In this document: positions 46,420-58,000 of the stretch, piece by piece
Layout of the letters: each line of letters starts with the position of its first letter
Position numbering within the stretch: position 1 is the first letter of the stretch
Source: Serripes groenlandicus
Taxonomy: Eukaryota > Mollusca > Bivalvia > Cardiida > Cardiidae
Reading direction: 5' to 3'
Length of the DNA: 64,000 bases
Assembly: GCA_031761405.1 (NCBI GenBank)
Contig: JASEVX010000017.1
Coordinates: forward strand, 7,675,668 to 7,739,667
Program-made: the position numbers and the translations under genes
The notes under the pieces: model-generated
Database searches by the model: none
What the model was told of the DNA's origin: nothing
The model's input: the letters and a program-made list of their open reading frames with translations, nothing else

Positions 46420-46811
46420 AGAAAAAAATAGTGAAAACTTAAAAAATCTTCTTCTCCGAAAGTGTCAGGCTGATTTTCAAATAGTTTTGTAGAAATATTC
46501 CTTGGGTGACCCTTCATTAGATTCCTTCAAGAAATGTTGATTGGTTGAAAACATGGCCGCCAGGGGGAGGGGCCATTTTGCCTTATACAGCTATAGTGAA
46601 AACTTAAAAAATCTTCTCCTCCAAAAGTGTCGGGCCAATTTTCAAATAATTTTGTAGAAATGTTCCTTGGGAGACCCTCTATCAGATTCCTTCAAGCCAT
46701 GTTGATTGGTAAAAAAACATGGCCACCAGGGGGCTTGGCTATTTTGCCTTATATGGCTGTTTAGATATTTAATTTTTGTCTAATGGCCTTGGCACTCTTG
46801 GGCCTCTTGTT
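46420..46811 (+). mobile_element. Helitron-like element, short tandem core (2)
   Basis: Second block of the same units directly after the first, ending GGGCCTCTTGTTT; the 5' end is missing. Confidence 0.55.
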
Positions 46812-47119
46812 TACAGTATTGAATTTCTATATAGTATGATATAGGACCATTTGTGTGCTGGCTATTTCTCGGCAACCAACAGTTGGAATTTAATGATACT
46901 TAAAGGGAAGCTTCACTTACAAGAGGAAATGTGCTTGTTATCAACATGTTTCGATTAACAAAAAAAACATTGTCATCCTCCATCATTAATACACTCATAA
47001 TATACATTTCATCATATAAGTGGAATAACTATTTCTTCTTTTGTACTCGCATTTCTTACCATTTACTTACTTACTGGCCATTGATTTTGCTAAATATAAT
47101 ATATTATATCCAATATATA

Positions 47120-48419
47120 TGTAGCACCATTCCTGTGTTCAGGCTATACTTTGGGGATCATTCATCAGTTCCACTGATTGTAGCACCATTCCTGTGTCCT
47201 AGCTATACTTTGGGGAGCATTCATCAGTTCCACTGATTGTAGCACCATTCCTTTGTCCTAGCTATACTTTGGGGAGCATTCATCAGTTCCACTGATTGTA
47301 GCACCATTCCTTTGTCCTAGCTATACTTTGGGGAGCATTCATCAGTTCCACTGATTGTAGCACCATTCCTGTGTCCTAGCTATACTTTGGGAAGCATTCA
47401 TCAGTTCCACTGATTGTAGCACCATTCCTGTGTCCTAGCTATACTTTGGGGAGCATTCATCAGTTCCACTGATTGTAGCACCATTTACTGTGTACTAGCT
47501 ATACTTTGGGGAGCATTCATCAGTTCCACTGATTGTAGCACCATTCCTGTGTCCTAGCTATACTTTTGGGAGCATTCATCAGTTCCACTGATTGTAGCAC
47601 CGTTCCTTTGTCCTAGCTATACTTTGTGGAGCATTCATCAGTTCCACTGATTGTAGCACCATTCCTGTGTCCTAGCTATACTTTGGGGAGCATTCATCAG
47701 TTCCACTGATTGTAGCACCATTCCTGTGTACTAGCTATACTTTGGGGAGCATTCATCAGTTCCACTGATTGTAGCACCATTCCTGTGTCCTAGCTATACT
47801 TTTGGGAGCATTCATCAGTTCCACTGATTGTAGCACCATTCCTTTGTCCTAGCTATACTTTGTGGAGCATTCATCAGTTCCACTGATTGTAGCACCATTC
47901 CTTTGTCCTAGCTATACTTTGGGGAGCATTCATCAGTTCCACTGATTGTAGCACCATTCCTGTGTCCTAGCTATACTTTGGGAAGCATTCATCAGTTCCA
48001 CTGATTGTAGCACCATTCCTGTGTCCTAGCTATACTTTGGGGAGCATTCATCAGTTCCACTGATTGTAGCACCATTACTGTGTCCTAGCTATATTTTGGG
48101 GAGCATTCATCAGTTCCACTGATTGTAGCACCATTCCTGTGTACTAGCTATACTTTGGGGAGCTTTCATCAGTTCTACTGATTGTAGCACCATTCCTGTG
48201 TCCTAGCTATACTTTTGGGAGCATTCATCAGTTCCACTGATTGTAGCACCATTCCTGTGTCCTAGCTATACTTTGGGGGAGCATTCATCAGTTCCACTGA
48301 TTGTAGCACCATTCCGGTGTCCTAGCTATACTTTGGGAAGCATTCATCAGTTCCACTGATTGTAGCACCATTTCTGTGTCCTAGCTATACATTGGGTTGC
48401 ATTCGTCAGTTCCACTGAT
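47120..48419 (+). repeat. Minisatellite, about 22 x 59 bp
   Basis: Unit: TGTAGCACCATTCCTGTGTCC, then TAGCTATACTTTGGGG, then AGCATTCATCAGTTCCACTGAT. Units differ by few substitutions and rare single-base indels. No unit gives a long open frame across the array. It lies in the gap between the convergent SLC7A6OS and KLHL genes. Confidence 0.97.
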
Positions 48420-48471
48420 ATCTTGTTTATACAGGACACATTTTTTCTGTCTTGAGAACAATAAACCCTTT

Positions 48472-48652
48472 CCCACACTTAGACGCCTCTACAACAGATA
48501 ATTTTGTTAAATATTGTGGCGAAAGGAGAAATTGCTAATATTGCCTCCGCATGTTTTAAACCCTATTCAATGATTTTACTATTATTTATAGCGAGTTTCT
48601 ATATGTTTTCAAAGTCGTCTGCTGCAGATTTGTAATATATGAGAAAGGGTTG
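48472..48652. mobile_element. TTAA foldback MITE, subfamily B, shortened
   Basis: TAAACCCTTTCCCACACTTAG to ATATGAGAAAGGGTTGA, with GTCGTCTGCTGCAG in the right arm; the centre is deleted. Confidence 0.65.
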
Positions 48653-48971
48653 AGTGATGTAATTGCTATAACACAAGATAACAAGGTTGCATCTTGAAAT
48701 GGACTTTGAATACATCTAGTCAATACTGTGGAAAATCTTAAGAAAAGAAAGTATAATTATTGAATTTAATTGAAAAACAGTGTGGCTGTATGCCATCTTG
48801 CAGAGAAAGCGTTAATAGTAGGAAATATTGATCATACTATAGGGTGGAAAATGGGAAATTGTTCAATTTGGGCAAATTCACCTTTTCTTCAGTCTTTCAT
48901 AAATTGTATGCTGTAGAAATGAACTCTGTCAGCACTGTTTTCCTCTCTGTCCCAGGGTTGTAGTTGAAAAT

Positions 48972-49160
48972 TTAACCCTTACCCACATACAGACGCCTCT
49001 GCAGCAGACAACTTTTGAACTCATTGTGGCAAAATTTTGTAACAATATTTTCAACTCTTATCTGATTATCATTCTTTCATTTACAGACATTTTCCATATT
49101 TTTGCCAAGATATTATTAATGTCATTTGATGCAGATTTGTTGTATGACGGAAAAGATTAA
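48972..49160. mobile_element. TTAA foldback MITE, subfamily B, centre deleted
   Basis: TTAACCCTTACCCACATAC to GACGGAAAAGATTAA. The SINE that follows has its target site across this end. Confidence 0.65.
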
Positions 49161-49170
49161 TTATTGAATA

Positions 49171-49395
49171 GACCACCTCAGTGGTGTAGTGGTAGACCAT
49201 CCGCCTCTGGTGTGGGTTTGCGATCCCCAGCACGGTCATATCAAAGACTATACAAATGGAAGTAATGTCTGTCCACCATGGCACATAAGGTTGCGGGGTT
49301 GGCATTACGACAGACTGACTGGTGCTAGAAAAGCACTGTGATATAACTGAAAAAGTGTAGAGAGCTGGGTAGAACACCCATCGATCAATCAATCA
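49171..49395 (+). mobile_element. tRNA-derived SINE with 13-bp target duplication
   Basis: A-box-like GTGGTGTAGTGGTAGACC, B-box-like GGTTTGCGATCCCC, tail TGTGATATAACTGAAAAAG and (ATCA)n. TAATTATTGAATA stands at 49158-49170 and again at 49396-49408. Confidence 0.85.
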
Positions 49396-49742
49396 TAATT
49401 ATTGAATAAAGTTGTAAACATTGTGGGAAAAAGAGAAATTGCTGTAATTTTATCAATTTCTTCGGATCAAAGTTGTACTCAATTGCTCTTGTAATTCTAC
49501 CAGGAGCTATGCCATTTTATGTAAATAAATACAAATAAGTCAGTTATGTACTTATGCCTTTTATTTTTTATACCAATGAACATTAATAAATAAAAATAAA
49601 ATGAAGACAAATTAAAATACATTCTTAGTGGTATTTATTTTTTGGTAAAAACTAAGAGAACATTGTGGGGGATAAGTTACATCGACATCGTACCAATATC
49701 GTAAAACATCAAAAGATGTTAAGGCTCCCTTTGAAACTTGGT

Positions 49743-49950
49743 TAACCCTTGCCCTCATATATAAACGCTTTCTGATGCCTCTGCAGCAGACAGCTTTTTG
49801 AAAACATAGTGACAAAAGAAGAAATTGCTCAAAACGAGCAATTTCTACTTTTGCTACAATGTTTTCCACTTTTAGTCATAGGTTATCCATTCATTTATAG
49901 AGATTTTTTTATTTTTTACAACATATGTTCAAAGTCGTCTGCTGCAGAAT
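49743..49950 (-). mobile_element. TTAA foldback MITE, subfamily A, end truncated
   Basis: TTAACCCTTGCCCTCATATA to GTCGTCTGCTGCAGAAT, where it stops before the terminus. Confidence 0.8.
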
Positions 49951-50024
49951 ATTTTAGCCTGATTATTCGTAAAACATCTGAATTAAAACGAGATGACCAT
50001 GATGGTCCTATATTTTAACCCTTT

Positions 50025-50241
50025 CCCTCATACGACAATTCTGCAGACGAATTTGAACATATTTTGTCAAAAAATAGAAAATCTCTATAATTGAATGGAG
50101 AACCTATGACTAAAAGTGGAAAACATTGTGGCAAAAGGAGAAATGACTTGTTTTGAGCAATTTCTTCTTTTGTCACTATGTTTTCAAAAAGCCGTCTTCT
50201 GCAGAGGCGTCAGAAAGCATCTATATGAGGGAAAGGGTTAA
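50025..50241 (+). mobile_element. TTAA foldback MITE, subfamily A
   Basis: TTAA at both ends. Small loss in the left arm (CTGCAGACGAATTTG); the centre is mutated (GAAATGACTTG). Confidence 0.87.
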
Positions 50242-50271
50242 GTACCTGGTAATTTTTATGTTTTTTCTTTA

Positions 50272-50598
50272 TACATATATAAGGAAAACGAGCCACGCCC
50301 CCTGCTGGCCATGACTTTCAACAAATTGGAATAATTTGAACAATCTTGGTACCCAAGGACAATTTGTGCCACATTATTTTGAAATCCGGCCAGTACTTTT
50401 GTACAGGAAGACCCAAGTTTTAACTATTAAAACATAAAAGGAACACAGTTGAAAGAGTTGTGCCAAATAGTTTTCAAATGCCAGTAATTTTATAAATGCA
50501 TTTTTCCCTCTTTCTGAACAGACAGACAATGACTGGGGACACAGGATGATGAACGATCACAATAGTTCATCCCACACTTTGAGCTCAGGTGAGCTAAA
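50272..50598 (-). mobile_element. Helitron-like element fragment
   Basis: Reverse copy of the CATGGCCGCCAGGGGGCGG type: TATAAGGAAAACGAG, CCACGCCCCCTGCTGGCC, ending AGCTCAGGTGAGCTAAAAA. Confidence 0.6.
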
Positions 50599-50999
50599 AA
50601 AGTAACTTCTAAAAAACAAAAAAATAATAATATTCAAGATATTTCAAAAGCAGTACTCTGCAGAGGCGTCAGAAAGCGTCTATATGAGAGAAAGGGTTAA
50701 TCAGTGTCTTAACCCTTTCCCACATGCAAACAATCCGCAGCAAAAAGTCTGAAAACATACCCACAAAAATGTGGAAAATTTCTTTGAATAAAAGTAGTAG
50801 TTATAATTAAATAGAATTGAAAACATTGTGGCCAAAGGAGAATTTGCTCATTTTAAAACAATTGTTTTCTGCAGAGGCGTCAAAAAAGTGTGGCCATGTT
50901 TTTCAACAATCAATATTATGTAATGTATTATTTTCAAATCCGATGAGAATATTTTCAAAGTGTTTGGATTTTTTTTGTTATATTTGGTTGAAATTGATA

Positions 51000-51650
51000 T
51001 CAGAAATGTCATTTGAAACTAAAAGTTAGTGATGGTCGGACAACAGAGGGACAAAGAGTGATCCAAATAAATCACTTGAGCTCAGGGGATCTAACAATGT
51101 AATTCATACTTAAGAGTGCAAAGAATATCAAATAAAAAAAAAAAAAAAAATATTGCAGCTTTATGAACAAAATGCAACAGAACAAAATAATACAAAAGTG
51201 AAACATACAATCATACAAGAAATAAAATAGATTTTTAAAAATAAATAAAAACTACATTAAAATCTCACATTCAATACAAAAAGACACTAAGCATGACATC
51301 AGCACAACAGTTAAGAAAGTTTATTATGAAAAGCATAACTTGTTAGAATACTCTAGGGTGAACATGTGTTAATGTCTCTCCACATAATAAAAACTGAAGG
51401 TAAATGTAGTTTTGCAGATTAGACCATTTTCTCTTCAGTATTTATTCCTTGTATAAAAAAAGCACTGCTTGACAGATAGACATAAAAATAAAAGATTGCA
51501 TGACAAAAAAACAACATTCCCTTAGGCCAACTCGTGCATTTCTCTTGAATGGCAGACTGATGTACCGGTAGCACCCAAAAGGGAGTTGATCGATACTCCA
51601 ACCTAATCCGGGGCTTATGTCTACAGATAAACATATCATATCAAATGGGT
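51000..51650. other. Intergenic, nothing recognised
   Basis: A poly(A) run near 51135-51151 may be the tail of a lost retroelement. The minus-strand frames at 51419-51693 show no family likeness. Confidence 0.35.
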
Positions 51651-51655
51651 TTGTG

Positions 51656-51882
51656 TTAACCCTTTCCCACACATTTTGACACAATAGCAGCAAACAACTT
51701 TTGAAAACATTGTGACCAAAGGAGAAATTTGCTCATGATGAGCAATTTCTCCTTTGGCCACAATGTTTTCAACTTTATTTCACTATTAAGCTATCTTTTA
51801 TTGAGATTTTTCAGGTTTTTGTCATTATGTTTCAAAGTCGTCTGCTGCATATCCATGTATGTTGTTTGTTGGAAAGGGTTAA
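51656..51882. mobile_element. TTAA foldback MITE, subfamily B
   Basis: TTAA at both ends; centre AGGAGAAATTTGCTCATGATG and GAGCAATTTCTCCTTTGGCC; 227 bp. The best preserved B copy in this part. Confidence 0.8.
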
Positions 51883-52109
51883 ATATACCTGTCACACAAG
51901 TTCCAATTTTGAAACAATTCTATGATAGCCAAGGTCTGTATCAGAAGGGTTAAGTAACCTTGCTAGGTGATACATTTCCACTATTTTTTACTATAGAACA
52001 TTTAGATGAACAAATTCACATTTTGGGAAGGAACGGTATCATAATGTACATGACTATTCTGAGTACTCTTCATTTGATCAAAATATGCCCAACAGTATAT
52101 AGAATGGGC

Positions 52110-52337
52110 TTAACCCTTTCCCTCATATAGACGCTTTCTGACGCCTCTGCAGCAGATGACTTTTTGAAAACATGGTGACAAAAGAAGATATTGCTCAAAA
52201 CGAGCAATTTCTCCTTTTGCCACAATGTTTTCCACTTTTAGTCATAGGTTATCCATTCAATTATAGAGATTTTCCATTTTTTGGCAAAATGTGTTTAAAG
52301 TCGTCTGCGGCAGAATTGTCATATGAGGGAAAGGGTT
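52110..52337 (-). mobile_element. TTAA foldback MITE, subfamily A
   Basis: TTAACCCTTTCCCTCATATAG to ATGAGGGAAAGGGTTAT; the right TTAA is mutated. Confidence 0.85.
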
Positions 52338-52439
52338 ATACCAATACCATCATTGTAATCCTGTGTAGATGGGTAATAGGCATGCATGGCTCTTGGCCAG
52401 TCTTGGGTTCAACAACTACCCGTAATTAAAAATATCTTG

Positions 52440-52660
52440 TAATAGACATCTTCTGACGCATCTGCACTCTGCAGCAGACGGCTTTTTGAAAACATAGTGA
52501 CAAAAGAAGAAATTGCTCAAAACGAGCAATTTCTCCTTTTACCACAATGTTTTCCACTTAGTCAGGTTATTCATTCAATCATTAAAGAGATTTTCTATTT
52601 TTTGACGAAACATGTTTTAAATCGTCTGCTGCAGAATTTTCGTATGAGGGAAAGGGTAAA
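52440..52660 (-). mobile_element. TTAA foldback MITE, subfamily A, left terminus lost
   Basis: Begins inside the arm (ATAGACATCTTCTGACGC), then a full centre and GTATGAGGGAAAGGG at the end. Confidence 0.8.
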
Positions 52661-52754
52661 AAGGAGATATATCAAGATATTCATACAGTAATTTTCCTTA
52701 ATTATCTACTGGTAACTGATAAAGTATAATTATCATTTAAATGATTTTTCATTG

Positions 52755-52925
52755 TTAACCCTCTTGCACTTGCAGCGACAGCTTGACACATCTGCAACAG
52801 ACGACTTTCGAAAACATGGCAAATGGAAAGATTGCTCCTAATTTCTCCCTTTATCACAATGTATTCAACTCTTGCTCATTGCTTACATTCTTCTTGCCAA
52901 TATTGTTGTATGTGGGAAAGGGTTA
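52755..52925. mobile_element. TTAA foldback MITE, subfamily B, shortened
   Basis: TTAACCCTCTTGCACTTGCAG to ATGTGGGAAAGGGTTAT; the centre is reduced. Confidence 0.6.
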
Positions 52926-53169
52926 TAAGTAAGCACAGACTACAAATTCACACTAAACTACAAAACTATTAAAATATTTACTGTCTGTAAATGAAAAGCA
53001 TAAGCATAACCCTTTCCCACATACAATTAATCTTCAGCGGACAAATTTGAAAACATCTTTTTCACAAAAGAAAGTATAATAATTTAGTTTAAACTTATAT
53101 TTATTTTATATCAATTGAGAAACAAGCCTTAAGCTTATATTAATTAAATCACACTAGATTTCTGCTTCC

Positions 53170-53295
53170 TGAAGACATAACCAGTACTCAGGCTGTTTGT
53201 GTGGACAAATCCCAAGGGCGGAACCCGCTCATCAAGGGATTCGAACCTGGGACCGTTGGTACAATGCACCGACGCTGTACCACTGGAGTAATTTC
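53170..53295 (-). mobile_element. tRNA-derived SINE fragment
   Basis: On the minus strand: B-box GGTTCGAATCCC and head block TCCAGTGGTACAGCGTCGG, followed by GAGCGGGTTCCGCCC. Sits among MITE remnants downstream of the KLHL stop. Confidence 0.55.
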
Positions 53296-53564
53296 TCCAT
53301 TTGTCACAAAGATTTCAAAAGTCAATAGTTGTCCGCTGCAGAGACGTCAAAATGCAACGCTATAAGGGAAAGGGTTATAAAATGTAATATGATACTTTTG
53401 GTGTCAATGGTTCTGAAGCATCTAATGTACAATTTTTATACGGGCTAAAAGATTGTAAAGGAATTTTCTATTGTAACATTTTTTCTTTCTCCCTGTGGCT
53501 TCAAAAATTGTCTGTTGAAAGTGTATATATCAGATATTCTGGTTGATTTTTTGTAGATAAACAC

Positions 53565-55033
53565 TTAAGCTTTACAAATTGGCAAGTAAATGCTGCAGCT
53601 TGTATGTTCCCAAATCTCTGTGGCAGAAGTCATATCATTGGTCCATTTTTGACCAATCAAATCAAACGTCTGTATGTTTCTACACTTGCGCTTGTAATCA
53701 CCATTTAACCAGCCACCAACGACGACAATTTTATCACAGAACACTGTATATGAGGCAAAAAGTCTTGGACTCGGTACTCTTGCCACCTCTACCCATTGCT
53801 CTGTTTGAGGGTTAAAGCAGTCAATGGCTGAAGCCATTATCCTTTGGTTGGTGATAGGGTCCTCAAAGCAGCCCCCAATTACATATATTTTATCATTATA
53901 CACAAACATCGTATGGTGAGCCCTAGGGGTCAACATGAATGGCAGCTGGGTCCATGTGTCGGTGCTTGGGCGGTATTTGTAGAATGTGTTAAATGTCGGA
54001 CCTTCAGGATCTTGTAGGCCCCCTGATATATACAGATAACCCCCTAAAACTGTACCAGCATGGTCTGTTCGGTTCCCAGGAAGCATAGCGATCGGGGACC
54101 ATCTGTTAGATGCTTGGTCATAACACTCACATTTAGCGAAATCCATTGGTTCAACTGTAGCTGAAGTGTCTCCGCCTATTGCATATAGTTTTTGTCCTAC
54201 AGCACCCAAATAGAACCGACATCTTTCATTTATCATGGGTGGAATGGTTTTCCATAGTTTTGACTGGGGATCATAGCTGAAACCGTAACCATGGATCAGC
54301 TCTTCCATCTGGTCATCATTATAGCAACCACCTACCACATACAGTCTGTTATTGACTGTTGTCATACCAAAATTACACTGTTCTACATGAGGTACTGTGG
54401 CAAGGTAATGCAGGGTACCAGACTCTTTGTTGTAGTATTGTACATCATTGCTCATTCCAGAACCTGGCAAGAAACCACCACAAACAACCACAGACTCCTC
54501 ATATCCCCTTATATTAAGCAAACCTTCAACCTTAACAATGTTTGTACCAATTGTTGATTTAATGAAAGACTGCAATTTCCATCCAGAAATGTGGTCAAAG
54601 AACATTTTTTCAAATTCTTTAAAATTATTCATGCTTTCTATTTCCTGTGGTAGCAAACCACTGATATTGACTTTAGAAAGGTATTTCAAAGCATGCTTTG
54701 CACTGTTGCCATGATGGTGTAAAATCCAACCAATCACAGCTGAGAACACATCAATTTCTCTACAGTCCACTGCATAGTTCATATCTAACAAGTTTTCCAA
54801 TTGGCTAGAGGAAAGTGTTAGGAATTCGGATGTTAATGCAAGAGCATTAAGATGTTGTGATACGTATTTGTAGACATGTGAGCGAAGAGTATCCAAAGAG
54901 AACAGTTCAGAAACAGTAATCATATCAACACAGTTAGAAAGCACAAGATGAGATTTCAGAAAGTTGACGCAAGCTTCGACAACTGGCAGTATTTGTACAT
55001 GGTTGGCAGCAGAAAGCACATGCTCCACATTTT
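53565..55033 (-). CDS. KLHL last exon: BTB end, BACK, six kelch blades
   Basis: Acceptor GTTACAG before 55033; stop TAA at 53565-53567. Encodes about 489 residues. The first 35 finish the BTB domain (NHVQILPVVEACVNFLKSHL), the next 110 or so match BACK, and the kelch propeller fills the rest with GG pairs followed by W at regular spacing. The kelch region has no introns. Confidence 0.96.
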
Positions 55034-58000
55034 CTGTAACAGAAGGAAAGTATAATCATTAGATAAACATCATGTATAGTTCTTTTAACCCTTTCCGACA
55101 TACAGAAAATCTGCAGCAGACGACTTTGAAGTCATTAAGTAAAACATATGGAAAAACTCCAAAAATGAAGGATAATGACTGAAAATAATTGAAACATTGT
55201 GGCAAAAGGTGAAATGCCTTGTTTTGAGCAATTTCTCCTTTTATCACAATGTTCTCAAGAGTCGTCCGCTGCAGATACATCTTTAGGGGGGAAAGGCTCT
55301 TTCTAACATCATTTTGAAGCAGATGTCTATAACAAGAGGCCCATGAGGGCCTATGCCCTACTGGGATGGTACTTTTCAATCCGGAGCATGTATGTATGGT
55401 GAAGATCGGATAGTAAATGGAGGCTCTTTTGTGTTCACAAGCTGTTTTATTGCAATTTTAACAATTTCAAGGGCCATAATCCAGTTATGCAAGGGCACAT
55501 CTGGCTGGTTTTCGAAAGGAACCGAGCTCTCATCAATATTTAACTACTATCTAAGTTTGGTGAAGATCAAATAGTAAATGGAGCCTCTATTTTGTTCACA
55601 AGCTCTATTATAGCAATTTTGGCAAATTCAAGGGCCATAATCAGGCTTGCATGGGCGGATCAGGCTGGTTTGCAAAAGGAACAAAGCTCTCATCAATATT
55701 TAACTACTATCTAAGTTTGGTGAAGATCGAATAGTAAATGGAGGCTCTATTGTGTTCACAAGCTGTATTATAGCAATTTTGACAATTTCAAAGGCCATAA
55801 TCCAGTCTTGCAAGGGCGGATCTGGCTGGTTAGCGAAAGGAACCGAGCTCTCATGGATATCTAACTAAAGTGTAAGTTTGATACAATCAAAGACTTTATC
55901 GCGTTCAAAAGCTGTATTATAGCCATTTTGACAACTTCAAGGGCCATAATCCAGTCATGCAAAGGCACATCTGGCTGGTTTTCCAAAGGAACCAAGCTCT
56001 CATCATCATTTAACTACTATCTAAGTTTCGTGTAGATCAGATAGTAAATGGAGCCTCTATTGTGTTCACAAGCTCTATTATAGCAATTTTGACAATTTCA
56101 AGGGCCATAATCCAGTATGGCATGGGCGGATCTGGCTGGTTTGGAAAAGGAACCGAGCTCTCATGGATATCTAACTACTGTAGAAGTTTGATTGAGATAC
56201 AATCAAAACTTAAGACTGTATCGTGTTTACAAGCAATTGTTTATGGACGCACAGACGACGGACACCATGCCACGGCATAAGCTCTTCTGGCCTTTGGCCA
56301 TTAGAGCTAAAAATATCAAGGCAAAGAAATGGAAAATCAATGACTTTAAAGTTTAATTATTGAATATGGGTGAAAACATTTGCTAAAGGAGAAACTGCTC
56401 ATCATGAAGTATTTCTGCTTTCGCATCAATATTTTCTAAAGTAGGATGCTGCAGATGTGTAAAACTGCATCTCCTCAATGGAAAAATGTCAAATTTTATC
56501 AACTGTGAACCAATATTTTTGAGACCTCCGTCACGGAAACTTGAGATAAACATTGTTGGAAAAGAAGCAAAAACATGTAGTCTGTTTCAAAATCATAATT
56601 CAATTTGATTGTACATTCCCATATCTCTGTATGTTTTCAATTTGTCTGACAATAAAATATTAATCGGGTAAAGACTTTGTTATTGAAAAATAACATTAAA
56701 TTAGTTTAGTTTCATTGGGGTTTTATTCCGTTTTCAACATTAGTACAGTAGTATATTGGTAACAGAACACTTAGTCATGATCCTATGGTGACAAATCCCT
56801 ACTCAGTTAGGAAATGAACAAACAAACTAAAACTAGACAAAACTATATGTATACCTGAATCAATGAGTATTTTTGAAGAATAGGCGAAGTCTATAAGATT
56901 CCTCATTCCTAGGGCTGTAACACCATTCAGTTGTATTTCATCTAGTCGGCTCTCTAACAATCCATCTGTGAACATAGCCCTGTTGTGAAAATCATAAATA
57001 TTAATTTATAGGTTTTCTATAAACATTTCCCAAATGCAGCAAACGACTTTTAAAAAGGGGTCTATATCAGAAAAAGGGTTTAAAAATGGAAATAAGTCAG
57101 TGTCATATTCATTTATCATAATCAGTCTCTGCCTTTTGTCAAATTTGAACCCTTTTCCACATGCAGATCTATGTATCTTGACTCATCTGCAGTAGACGCC
57201 CATTGATGACATAGTGGCAATAAGAGAAATTGCTTATAATAAACATTTTTCTCTTTATCAACCATGTTTTTAACTCTTTTAACCCTTTTCTACATACAAT
57301 AAATCTGCAGCAGACGACTTAGAAATTATTTAGTCAAAAATATAGAAAATCTCCATAAATGATAGTATGATTATTGAATAGGGTTGAGATCATTATGGCA
57401 AATGGAGAAATTTGTTCATCACATGCCACACTGTTTTCAAAAGTCATCTTCTGCAGAGGTGCAAGAAAGCGTCTGTATGTGGGAAAAGGTTTACTTTTAC
57501 TGTTTTAATTTCTAAAAGGTCAACAAGGAAATGTACGAGACAATGTAAGAAAACAGTTTTTATTGAAAGAAGCAAACAATATTGATCAAACAAACATTGT
57601 TAGCAGAGGTTTCATTATATAACATGTATCAATGGTTTGAAGGAATCTCAAGGAATGTTTCTGCAAAAACAATTGAAAATTTACTTGATACTTTTTGAGG
57701 AGATTTTTTTTTTAAGTTTTCACTTAAGCAAAACAGGTCTACCCCCCTGGTGGCCATATTTATTAACCAATCAACATGACTTGAAGGAATCTCATAGACG
57801 GTCAACCAAGGAACGTTTCTACAAAATAATTTGAAAATCTGCCAGACACTTTCGGAGGATTTTAAAGTTTTCACTAAAACAATATATTGTCGGAAAAGGA
57901 GAAATTGCCCATCACAAAAAGCTATACATCATAATTCTACTTTCAATTTGCCAGATATCACTTACTTTTTCCTCTTGATATTTTCGGTGAAGATGACTGC

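Noticed and set aside
47120..48419. Could the regular 59-bp repeats be a CRISPR array?
   Set aside because: There are no unique spacers between repeats, the units are directly adjacent, and the genome is eukaryotic.
49809..50018. Recurring open frame reading [22 protein letters not shown] (also at 15109, 52172, 52497, 10211 reverse and others)
   Set aside because: It is the translation of the MITE central palindrome and right arm, differs only by repeat decay, and has no consistent start or stop. Not a protein family.
54291..54714. Plus-strand frames over the KLHL last exon
   Set aside because: Shadows of the minus-strand kelch coding sequence.
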